A DNA stretch of 64,000 bases from Puffinus mauretanicus (taxonomy: Eukaryota; Chordata; Aves; Procellariiformes; Procellariidae), in contig JAJKFH010002480.1 in the NCBI GenBank assembly GCA_023333565.1, forward strand, positions 744,001 to 808,000, in the 5' to 3' direction. The translations under genes were made by a program, and so were the position numbers. Positions 48,615 through 60,500 of the stretch are shown piece after piece (position 1 is the first letter of the stretch; every line of letters begins with the position of its first letter). A model generated the notes under the pieces. That model was not told the origin of the DNA. It saw only the letters and a program-made list of their open reading frames with translations, and made no database searches.

Positions 48615-51432
48615 AGAGAGGGGAAGAGGTATTGCTGTTATGAACAGATGCAAGTTACAAGCCCACATATTTCTTGCTCCCAAATCACAGCTTGAAAATT
48701 CAATCTGATGTGGCAATATTTATTTTTTAGCAGGGCTGATTTATTGAGTTAGCAGGTCAGTGTTTGAGCTAGATCACGCAAGTCTTTCCACGGCTGTGCA
48801 ATACGCAGTGACAGGCAAACCCAGCCACGACTGTCTGTGTCATGGAGCATGCGGCTGTGGCTGCAGGGCATGCAGGGGATGCTGGCTCTGGACAGGGCTA
48901 TGCTCCAGCTGCTCTTCTTTCCATTGCAGTTTTAACCCTGGCTTTGGTCCCCTTAAGTTTACATTAATTTTTTTCTTTTCTTATTTTCTGAAACACCAGT
49001 AGCTTGGAATATATGAAAATGCAGAAGATAGGAAGTTGGGCATGCTGCGTGACTCTTGTAAGTACATTACATGCAGGAAGAGCAGCACAACGGGGTTTGT
49101 TTGCTTTAGAAAGCAGTGAGGAGTGGGAGAGTACGTGATGCAACAGCGAACTGGCTGTGGTAGGTGCTGGTGCAGGGCTCTGAAAGCAGCAGCAGTGTGG
49201 AGGCTAGACATTGGGGGGTAACACGAAGGGTAACTGCTGCATGGGATTGATCTGGATTTTAATGTTCACGTGTTTCATTTGGCACCCCATCCCCTGTTTG
49301 AGAGGGGTCTTGTGCTGTGTCAGCTGGTCCCTTCTACTGACAGGGCTCTAATAAAATTGGCATGATATGGGCACTTCTGTATTGAAGTTGATGCTTTAGG
49401 ATTGCCTTGGGTAAACAGTGAATTCAATTTATTATTCTCTTTATCTGGTATCACTGTGAATTAGGGTAAGTTGCTGTGGCGGGTCACTGGAGGGCAGGAG
49501 GGCTGGCTCTGCCAGGAGATTAGGAGATGTTGGTATCTGAAGGCTAAGCACTGTGAGCTCTTGCCTAAGCCAAAGGTGAATGCGGGGCAAGGACAGTGCA
49601 TAGTATGTGCTGTAACTGCACAGCCGCGCTTCAGCTGGAGAATGGCATGGAAGAAGAGGGTGAAATGTTCCTTAAGCGCAACAAAATGAAAGACCAGTTT
49701 TGTGGTAGTTCCAGGTCTGGCCACATCTTCCTCCGTGCCATTTGCCAGCGCTGAAATGGCGAGCGGTGGTCATGCAGAGCAAGCTGTCCTGAGAGGTCAT
49801 GTCACTCCGGGGGGGAACAGAGGGAGGACAGGGCTTCATCCTCCATTCCTCTTCATCAGGCTGTGCCTTCTCTTCCCCTGTTGCCTGAAATACAGCTCCT
49901 TTATCTGTGTTTTGCCTTGCAGCCTCCGAAGCCAGCCCCTTGAGAAGTGGGTGATCTGGGTGTAGAAAAGAGAAGATGGGCTTTGCTGATCTGCGTGTCC
50001 AGCCCTGCGTGTACACACATGTTAGTGCGTGTGTGCCTGCTGGGAAGGCAGGCTCAGCCGTGCTGCTGCTCGGACCTGGGGCCGCAGCAACCTCGCCATT
50101 GGGCTGGTTTCACCCATCCCTCTCCCTGGCACTGGCCTCCAGGACAGGCAAAGTGACCAGAGGTGTGTGTTCTCTTGTTTTTGTTGGAGTGGTGTCAAGA
50201 ACGTCGGGCTTTGACCTGGCTGTTGTGCTGCAGAAGGACCAATGAGGGACAACAGGGTGTCCCATCCTGGGCTGAGGAGGGATAGCACAGCTGGATTTTT
50301 AAAATACCTTAATATTTTGGAGATGCCCAGAACTTAAGTAAAGAAAACGTTTGAAAGATTGACTAAAGCTGCCTCCTTCTCTGCATGTGGGCTGGTGACA
50401 CACAGTTCAGCTTTGTCTTCCGTGATGCTTTGTGCTCTCTCGTCCTCCAAAGTGTGCTCCATCCCCAAGGGCTGCGCAGTGTGAGAGAGCAAGTAGCGGT
50501 GCTTCTTTGCACTTGGTAAAACTTCAGCAAAAGAAATAACTCAAGTTATAATTGAGCTTTTTACCCTTTCAGTTTATCTCTAAAGCAGGGCTCTTGATAC
50601 TGCGGCCGTTCTTTTTACCCCTCCTTCTGTTTGAGTGCCTGTGCTTGTAGTGTTTCCTTGGCAGAATTATTATCTATTTCTGAGTCCACCCTGTGCAGAA
50701 GCGGTTGCCTCTGGGAGATGCATAGAAATCTCTTAATCCTGAGAATAGTGGCAATTAAATCTGATCTTTTAAATATTAACCAGAAGCCCTGTAAAAGTTT
50801 ATTTTTTCTGCCAAACCTATTATTGCACAACTGGTTTGGTGTGTTAGTACAAGACAAAGGGTGTGCTTTTGCCAAAACAGGAGGTGCTTGTTATTGCCTG
50901 AGAAATGACGGTGGGTTATGTGCTGCTGTAGTCTGATCCGTTGGGTATCTCTGTAAGCTGGGCTGTGTTTGAACGGCTGCGTTACGAAGCAGCAGCTAAT
51001 AGCTCCTGAATACCCAATACATCTTTTTGCATGTGAGTGTCGCCTTGCGGCAGCCCTTGGTTCACAGCCACATTCTGTTCCTTATTTTTCAACTGCCTCT
51101 TTCCTCCTGAGCCCTCCTGCTCCGGCTGTTGTTGCCAAATGCAGGAAAGCGGGTGATGGGGCTGTAGGAGCCTTGATGTTTAATCTGGGGTTGGAGTGCC
51201 GGCTCAGTCGGCTCCAAGCAGCTGAATGCCGTGCTAAAGAAACATGTTTTCTCGGGAGCTTCATGGCAAAGTAACCTCCGCCCCGGGTTATCCGATGAGA
51301 AATCACCTCCTGGCCGGGACCCAAACAAAACACGGGATTAATTTTGCCCTATGCGTGTGTGCTGGCTGGCAGCTCTTAAGAGTCAGTGAGAGCACTTAAT
51401 CGGTCAGTCCGGGAGGAGGTGTTCCTGCAGGC
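48615..51432. other. Upstream region of AADAC
   Basis: Noncoding flank leading to the AADAC start. Transcription should begin near the right end, but no clear TATA box or CpG island marks it and I could not place the start. Overlapping open frames on opposite strands near 49670-50290 show no domain. An upstream noncoding AADAC exon cannot be excluded. Confidence 0.5.
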
Positions 51433-51570
51433 ATGGGAGCCAAGCTGCTGGGCCTCTGCCTCGCCTCTGCCCTCCTTGCTTACTACGTCTACAGCCCCAT
51501 GCCCGAGGACTTTGAGGAACCCTGGAAGGTGATGCTCATCGCGGCTGCCTTCAGGGCCATCAGGCACCTG
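51433..51570 (+). CDS. AADAC: AADAC coding exon 1
   Basis: Encodes residues 1-46 and ends in phase 0 at a GTGAGT donor (51571). The ATG has G at -3 and G at +4. The exon contains the membrane anchor ([16 protein letters not shown]) followed by the lumenal stem motif [12 protein letters not shown], where the Glu-Glu-Pro-Trp is characteristic of AADAC. A protein lacking this exon would lose its membrane targeting. Confidence 0.93.
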
Positions 51571-54500
51571 GTGAGTTTGGTGCTGGGCTTGGTGCGGGGC
51601 TGGCCTGGGGGAGAGACAGCTACAGAGCAGAGGGCGTCTATGGCTAATAGAGATATGGCAATATATATGTGTCATATGTATGTATATTTTATATATATGG
51701 TAATATACTAAGTGAAGGACAGCAGTATCTGAAATTAAGCCTTAAACTTACTGCAACTATGACTATAAAGAAACTTAGAAAAGGTTTAATTGTGCGATCT
51801 TGAAAAAAAGACATTCAGAGTAACTGGAAATGTGATACATAACATGAATATGGATAGACAAGTGCAAACAAGTTTGCAAGTTTTGATCCTTTGCAGCTGA
51901 AGAACTGCTCCTTGAATTTTTCCTGTTTCTTGAATACAGTACTTTTCTCAGAAGTATTGTATTGGGTGTCAGAGAAACTAGAGCACTTCCTAAAAACTAT
52001 TCATTTTTGTGGTTTCATAGGAATCTACTGACAGAATGAGCCTAAAAACTACACAAAGCTAATTATAGGGGTGATAATGCTATAACATGTAGAAATTAAG
52101 AGAGAGAAAACTTTTTTTTAATACCACTGTAATCTTGCCTACCGAAAAATGGTATCTAGCTACGCAGCGCAGAACCGTATGTCCCAGTCTGGAAAGGCAG
52201 TGGTATTATACCCTGTCTGTAGTTACATGGCATTATTTACTGGCAACATGGTCCTTATGTCTTTCCATGCTACTTTTATATATGTTACATCCCCGACTTC
52301 AGCTTCATTTCAGTCATGTTATACAGCTGTTTTAAACATATGTAAATAATCTGTGAGGCCGCACACCGTGCGTAAATAATGGTGCTGTAGTTCCCACCTT
52401 TAAGTACATTAAACTGGGAGCTGTTTTGAATCCAGCCTGTACTTAATATACAAGGGTGGCTGCAGCATGTAACTGAAATCTAAAACCAAGGTCAAATATG
52501 AAGGTTTGGGGGGAGGAGGGGGGCTGAGTGTTGCAGACATCTTTCTGTGTGGCTGCAAATGTTTTGAGACTGCTTTTATCCTCCACCATAAAATACATTG
52601 AAAGGAGGGTCTAAGGAGCCAGGAGAGAGGTTTCTAGTTTTGCTTGAGGGATGTTGCTGAGAGGCTTGTCTGCTGCAGGCACGAACACCCGGGCTGTTTG
52701 CTCTGAAGTGCGCGAGTTTGGGATTTTGTCTTTTGTGGTGTTTAAGTTAAAACGCGGTGGGTATGATTTTCAGAAGTCCATGGAAGCCACCTCTTATGAT
52801 TTTTCTGGTGGAGGCATGGGTGCATGTTTTCTTGGGATATCTCTTAAACATCACACTTCTGGACAGTATCTAAAAGCCCCTGTGGATCTCCCGAGCCGCC
52901 CCTGCGTCAGACAGCCTTTGTTTGCAGCGCAGACCTCTGGTTAGGTCTGCATAGCCACCAAAAGGAGGGGGGGATGATTTTTTGTGTATGTTTACTCATG
53001 TTGGTTCTTTGTTGCTTCCTTGTTTGTTTTGATCTTGTATCTCATTTTCTAATATTAACCTATTTAATGACTTCTGTTCCCCTCAGTGCCCAGGATTGTT
53101 CTCATTTTCTTAGCAAATTTCAAAGCATTTATAAAAGCCTATATTAAGGCATAAAAATCTTAAGCCTAAAATGATGCAAAGTTTTTGCATGTGCAAAGGG
53201 ATTAGATAGAGAAATTGCAGAAGTTTAGGAAGCAGAGGTGTGTTTTCATTGTGCCTGGCATTCGAGGTCTGAGTGGTGGGAGATGAAAAAGCAGTGAGGG
53301 TCTGCAGATACACTACTGAAGGTATCTTTTTTCTCTAAGGAGATCAGGCAGCAGGAATCCTTCTGCAGGGAAAACAAACAAAACAACACTCCCTTGCCTG
53401 CCCCAAATGTTGCCCCAGAAAACCACCACACAACCCCCCCTCAAACCATACCCCCCAAAACAAACCCAAACAAACAAACCCAAGGGAAAAAAACAACTAG
53501 TAAGAAGAATCCACTAAGCTTCTCTCCAATCTTTCCACATGTGAAATGCAATTCTTTCAGAGAGATTGGGCTTCGTACTGGTTAAGTAACGTTATTGGAG
53601 TAAGAAAAAGATGTGTTTGGTGTCATTAGTCTTATCCCAGCTGGGCACAAGAAGAGTTGGGGGTTGTTTGTAATGACCTGCATCGAGGGCATGTTCCAAC
53701 TTCAGCTGTAAACCCATTGCTACCAGGAGAGAAGGATTAAAGGGTGATAAGTTGGTAGGACAGTCTGAGAGCAGAATAGTACAGAAAGTCATAAAGAATA
53801 GATCTCACCTGAGATTTCCAGCAAAGGGTGAAAGTGTTTAGTATGTTTGTCTTAAGATGGTGCATTATTTCTGTGGTAATGTATTTAGTGGTATAAATCA
53901 TACAACATCATTTTTGAATAGAAAGCTATAGGTTTCTGTCATGCTTTTGATACAAGGACAATCTGCTATGCATCGTCTATTCATTTTTATCAGAAGTGGT
54001 AGCAATGAGGAAAATTGCAATGCTGCTGTGTCAATTGTGTCACCAACGAAATGTGCCGGTGGTGGCTATCTGTAACATAAGGCCAAACACCGGCGCAGAG
54101 TTGCGCATACACAGAAAGAGCGTGGTCACTAGAAACGGACCCTGGGGCCCCTGCAAAGACCTCAGCCTGGGCCCTGTGGCTTTGAAGGCCAACGTTTGAT
54201 GTGTGCCGTCGCCTAGCCAGAGCAAGCCCAGGCTCCCCTGCCACCCTCAAAGTTCGGTAACGTGGAGAGCAGCGAGTGACGTGGACCAGCCAGCGGAGCA
54301 TGCCTTTGAGGGATGGGGCGTAGCTGCCGAGCACTGCGAGACCCCTGCAGCAGCCCACGCTGGTGGGCAGCACGCTCGTGGCTGCATGACCTCTGCCAGC
54401 TTTTGAGGGGCTGCCTTGCTTTTTCCCCTCTTAAATCTCCTTTGGAGGTGGCCTGCAAGGAGGGTATGTGTGCAGATAACTCATTTCTCCAGGAACACCT

Positions 54501-57500
54501 CCTGTCTGCTCACTCGGTCAGACCGGTAGCCTTCCTCACAGCAGAGCTCAGCAAGCAGAAGCGTTTTCTTTCAGTGGTGGAGGATTGTGTGTTTTCGCTT
54601 TGACATGGAGTTGGTGTCTTGCGTGGCTGCTGCACTGGCTGCCTGTTAAGCCTAAGTCCGTTACCAGCAGCAAGTGTGTTTTGTAATTGTGCTCCAATCT
54701 CATGCAGAACCATAATCCTAAGGGACTTGGATGAAGATAGCCTCCCTGGAGCTGCACTGGTGCAAATTAGATTTGAGATGGCTCTAAAGTGTCCTAAATA
54801 CGTTCTGAATGGTCATCTGATTATGGGGCAACAATTTGTAATCGCTTAATGGTAGGTCTAAATTTGCAGATGGGACTTTATTTTAGTCTTTCTGACTCCC
54901 TGACATTGGTTTGAAAAAGGGGAAATAATACTGCTACTGTCAGACACCCCTGACCAGGAGGGTCTTCTCTTCAAGCTCCCAAAACAATGTGAAAGAAAGC
55001 CATGAAATGGCAAGTCTCTATCCTCCTTCATAGTCTTTGCTTTAATAGGTCCTGGGGAGCTCTCCAGCTTCTGAGCCAAATTGTGTGAGATTTCCTCTGG
55101 TTTTGGGTTTCCTGGCCTAGATGAGTAAATGATCTAAATAAAACCTGTGCCAGTCCCAGGCTGCTTCCCAAGTCTCTGCCGGGCACGGCAGCGAGTGCTG
55201 CGGGGCCCCGGAGCTGTGAAATCCAGATTTGAGCCCTTCACAGCCCCACTCACAAACTGCCTGTCTTCATCTCCGGCTGAGGGAAGGCTTCACCTGGAGG
55301 GGTGCCTCCGTCCGAGCTGTCACCGGTTCAGATAAATAAGCTGCTAAAAGCAGTGTCAGGCTCTGCCTGCTGAGGCACAGCCGGGGCTTCCTTCCTCACA
55401 AATAAGTTTTGGGGTTTTTTGTCCTTGCTGCCATGCTCCCCTTATGGAAGACAGAGAAAGCGTCTGTGGAAAATGCTTTCCAAAGCACAAGGAACACAAA
55501 TCCCAACGTGGTTGGTTTTCCTCTTACCCCTGTAACATGCATCTCGGATCGGGGACAATGAGACTTTTCAGATGAGGGTATGATTTCCTTTCACTTTTAT
55601 ATGATGATGGCCTTGAAGCCACAGGCAGTAGACCAGTGGTCTGCTGGACCAGTAGACCAGTAAAATGTCTGCTCGTGGAAAAAACAGCTCTGAGAGCATT
55701 GAAAAGCCTCAGTCCTGAAGCTCCCAGCCCATGAGGTGATGCCCTGTTTCACAAGCTCAGTGAAATTACAGCAGGACTCACTTTGGCCTATATTTTTATT
55801 TTTTGAAGATGCTAATCCTCAGGGAAAATACAACAGCTGAGAAATATTTGTGTAAACTGTGTAATCACTCTGGATAAAAATATGCAGTTTGGGCATTGTC
55901 CTGGTTTCGGCTGGGATAGAGTTAATTTTCTTCCTAGTAGCTGGTACAGTGCTTTTGGATTTAGCACAAGAAGAATGCTGATAGCACACCGATGTTTTTG
56001 TTGTTGCTAAGTAGTGTTTACATAGTCAAGGACTTTTCACCTTCCCCTGCTCTGCCAGGTGCACAAGAAGCTGGGAGGGGGCACAGCCAGGACAGCTGAC
56101 CCACCTGGCCAAAGGGGTATTCCATACCATAGGACGTTGTGCTCAGTATATAAACTGGGGGGTTGGCCAGGGAGGAGCAATCGCTGCTTGGGGACTGGCT
56201 GGGCATCGGTCGGCAGTGGTGAGCAATTGCATTGTGTAACACTCATTTTGTATATTCTATCATCGTCATCATTATTATTATTATTATTTCCCTTCCTTTT
56301 CTGTTCTATTAAACTGTCTTTATCTTGATCCATGAATCTTAGTTTTTCTTTTTTTCTTTTCTCTCCCCCATCTTGCTGCGGGGGGAGTGAGCGAGCGGCT
56401 GTGTGGTGTTTGGCTGCCTGCCGGGTTAAACCACGACAGGCATGTGTACATATTTGTCAATCTAAGCTCCTAGTTCACTTTCAGCAAGTCAGATAGCAAA
56501 TGGCTTTCAAGCAAATTTGAAGTTGTATTCTTCATACCTTTCTATCATCTAAAAAATAAACAAAACACACAACGCCCAGCTATTCCTTAATACATCATTA
56601 GGAATTAGATAATACAATGCTCCCAAATCATGAAGTGGTCCATGCTGTTTTTACCTTGTAGCTGCAGGTAGCTCCAGCAGCCCATTGCCATAGCATACTG
56701 TGCTTCAAGGAGGCTACACATGACAGGGGTTCCTCACGCTGCCGGTATTTCACATGACTGAGATCACACTCTACCCACAGTCAATCTCCAACGTGGCTAA
56801 ATTTTTGTTTAAATAGGTATTCACACTATCTTTCACAGTATAGAAAATGAAGGCTTTATTTTTCTTCTGGTCATTGTGACATTATTCCTTTATGTCGTAT
56901 TGTTGTATATTACAAATTTTTAATGTGTTTTTAGAATGTGTTTCTAATAGCTTAAAAGCAATGTGAGGAGTAAGTTTCTTTAAACACGATTTAATCCAAT
57001 GAAGAGGGGAAAAAAGGAGGGAAAAAAGCCAGTGAGGCTTATGTATAAGCAAACCCTGGTCACATCTTTCCTTGTCGCAATTCCCGCGAGGCAGCTGCGA
57101 GAAAATGTGAGCTCCTTCAGGGAGCTGTTGGTTTTGGAAGGAGTAGTCGGGATTTGCGTTTCTAGCACAGTCTGTAGCAAATGCCTTTAGAAATGTTTTT
57201 GCTTGGATTCACTCTTGTCTACCAAAGACTAGTATAATGAAAGCTAGCACAATTTTTTTAAGAAGTTTCATGTTCAAGGTTTAAAATAATCTGTGAGTGA
57301 AAGGGATTCTGAAATGCCTTAATCTGTGTAAATTGTCAAGATGTCAGAGAGCCAAAGCTGCAAATACTAATCTTTGGAGCTTGCATTTCACCTGTAGGTT
57401 TACTTGCTAGGGTTTGGTTTTTTGTTTTAATTTTATTTAGCATCTTAAAGTAACTGTAATCTAATTTAGAACCATAGAATTTCATAATAAATGAAATATG

Positions 57501-60500
57501 AATTTAAAAGGAAGCTGCTTTAACAGTATTAAAAGTTGGCAATTCCTTGGTTCTGAACTCGTGAACCACATCACTTTTCTTCTGTCAGGGAATTGGGAAG
57601 GTTTTCCCTGCGCAGCTCTGCCTGGGGCACCGATGATGCCTGGGGCACCGATGGCCTCCCCTGCTCTCTCACCTCGGAGGGCTGCACAGGGGCTGGGGCT
57701 CCAGCACTGCTGTACAGTTGGGGTAGACTCCAGATTTCTGGGAAAAAGAACCTTTTAAAAAAGTTAACCCTATGGGTATTTTTTAAGACCCTCCAGACTA
57801 ATGTACTTACCAGGCAGAGAGAGATCCTGGTTAGCGTCCTCCTTATTTCCCCTCCTGGAGGATGCTCCCGCTGGCCCCGTGCAGCCCCTCTCCAGGTCAG
57901 GGAGTTACTGGGATCGTCCTCGGTCAGAGTCGGGCTGGAGCCAGCGCTGGGTGACCACAGTGATGCTGCACCAGAGCTGTACTTCTGTCGGTTCATTCAA
58001 CGGGGCATTGCCTCACGGGCAGAGCGCTGGTGGAAATCAGAACATCGGTGGCAGGGTTATTTTTAGCTTTTTATTGTGAAATATCAAGCCAATGGTTTTG
58101 ATGGTAAGGAGAGGATTTGTGTGGCTCAGAAAAAGCTGAATCAAGGATGACGGTGCAGGAAATAGCTTCAGAAGGCATAGTGGCACAGGTAGCGTGACAA
58201 AATTTTGTCTCATCTGCTGACCATGTGGAACAGACAATAAACACGCAACTCAATTCTTGTTCTGCTATTCAGTAGGAGCACTTCTTCGTTATATAGAAAA
58301 ACACAGGTATGTAACCAATAGAATTGTTTGATGTAAACTGAAGACATTAAACAGAGCTGGACTGTGGTAAAGTGGCAAAGATATACTTCTGCCTTTGTAA
58401 CATCTCAAAGTAGAGAAAATATTTTCTTTTAATAATGTAAGGGTACTCATCACTAATAAATGATGCTCCTCGGATACTGGGATGGAACTGATCATTAAAA
58501 ATCATTGTGCAGTTTGAAGTCAAATTGTTGTATCCCTGTATTTGTGCCACCGGTGTCCTCGGCATCCTGAAAGTACTGGCTGCTTTCGCTGCTGCAGTTC
58601 ATCGCAGGAGCAGGTATTACTCAGCTTTGTGGGAGCCATCTGGAAAAACAAGGAGGTCTGGCTCACTGAGCAGACCCTCATGTGGGGTCTCAGGAGGTTT
58701 CCACTGATTCTGCTTTTTTCCACATCCTCCGGTGTGTCCTAGTTATCCTCTATGCCTCTGCTCCCAGTCATTGTCTTGGCACTGACAAGCGGTGGTGTCC
58801 CCTGGGCTGCCTTCCAGCCACCGCCACCGAGCTCCGCAGGGCAGTCGGACCAGGGAGTTGAACCGCTCGGGCTGGGCAGCGCAACGGTGCGAGGCAGTGA
58901 CTCCTCCGAGTCACAGCATTTGGCTTCGCAACTTCTATGGCAGCTTTACAGACTTGCACAGAGTATCAAATGGCTTTATGGAAATTTAATCTCTGAGAGT
59001 AACTAAGGCTGTGTTTAAAATACTGTTTTCTCTTGTCTTGGGCTTTAGTCTGAGGTTGCTGATCAGCTGGGTGTGATGCACTCTGTGGAAGCTCTGAAGG
59101 TGATCACAGCTATCGACTACATCGCACCCACGTCCGATGAAAACGTCACTGTGACGGACACGGAGTTCAGCAACGTTGCTGTCCGCCTGTACCTGCCCAG
59201 AAAGCCGTCTGATGGGCTGAGAAGGGCGGTGGTCTACTTCCATGGTGGAGGGTGGTGTCTAGGACAGGCAGGTAAGCTCTTCTCTGTCAGTACCGGGGGT
59301 CCGTATGGAAGATCTCAACGGCCCGTGTAAAGTGCTGCCTTTTGTTTTATGGGAGAGGGTCAGGGAATGGGTATTTCACCAGTTAAAATGCACCAGCTCG
59401 GGAGAGGGTAGTCAGTGTATCTTGAGGTGGAGGGCAAAGGGTCTGGTCCGGGGCTCTGCCTCTGTTGTGGTGTTTTATCTGCAGCCCCTGGCTTGGTTAT
59501 ATGGTATTAGGGGGAGAAAGGGACAAAACTGAATATCTTAATAGGGAAAAGAACATCCACGTAGAGGTAAAAATCAAATGGAGGTGCAGAGACTGGGTTT
59601 CTTGGTTCCCAGAAGCTTGATTCTCAGACGCTTCCTCATACCTCTTGCTTGGGGAAGGTCGGGGGTATTTATTGTCCCCTGAAATCTATTTCAGGGAGAT
59701 TTGCCATATCAGAAGTCATCTATTACTGCATCTTTATTTCTCACGAATGTGCTCCTAGGAGGGCAAGCGTGTTTCTTTGGTTTTGGTTACAATTGCGTTG
59801 TCAGTGCTCATCTGATGCTTAGTGTTCTTCCACGTTATGCCCAGAGAGGCTTTCTAAAATATTTTAGTTCAGTGTGCCATGCTTTTGCTATTACTTTTTC
59901 ATGGGAGTGATTCATCTTCCCTCCCCATCGCATTCTCCCCTAGAGCACATCCTTAGCTTCTCTTTGCTGTTGTTCAGTGCTTTACATAAATGGATATAAG
60001 TTATCCTGGCCATCACCCAAACTGGCATTGTAAGTGTAGTAGGTATGGCTGACATTCCCAACAACCAATCCATAACTCGCTTCAGTTGTTGGGCTGCTTG
60101 TTTCAGAGAGAATGAGCCAAAATATTTTTCCCAGGCAAGCTCTTTAATTTCAGTGTGAATGCAAATGTGTAGCCGAGAGCTTAATCTGGCCCCTGGTGTA
60201 CTTTTTGTTTCCATTTTTCTCTGCCATAAAAGCTGAACCTCCAGAACCTTGCATTGTGTAGTGCTCAGAAGTGTAAATAATGTATTTTGTTCATCCTTTT
60301 GGATAGCATTCCAGCAACAGTTGGATTACTTCTTGCAGTTTGTGCTTCTGGGTAAACCCACGTGTGAGCGGTCACGTTGTGCTGCTGCAGAGGCACAGGC
60401 GGGTGGAGGTTTTGGAGAGTCACCTGAAAGCTTCTGCAAGGAGGAACACGCTGTTGTGTTTGTGTGTTCTCAGATGTACTGGAATATATTCTAAGTGACT

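Larger units (their letters stand above)
51571..59048 (+). other. AADAC: AADAC intron 1
   Basis: A 7.5-kb GT-AG intron (donor GTGAGT, acceptor GGGCTTTAG). It holds a sense-oriented solo LTR at 55897-56438, a C/A-rich low-complexity run at 53395-53500, a CpG-rich segment at about 54040-54380, and an 18-bp tandem pair at 57619-57654. No additional AADAC-like exon was found in it. Confidence 0.85.

Noticed and set aside
48021..56438. One provirus spanning both LTRs
   Set aside because: The LTRs have different target duplications (GTGGA and GGCAT), differ substantially from each other, and the sequence between them holds AADAC exon 1 and no viral genes. They are two solo LTRs.
57470..57500. Possible minus-strand CR1 terminus (CATAGAATTTCATA)
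   Set aside because: Only a short partial resemblance to the CR1 tail, with none of the adjacent CR1 body sequence.
58752..59006. Plus-strand open frame just before AADAC exon 2, starting with a hydrophobic segment
   Set aside because: It ends before the exon 2 acceptor, lies in a different frame and has no similarity to AADAC. Exon 1 at 51433 joins exon 2 cleanly.
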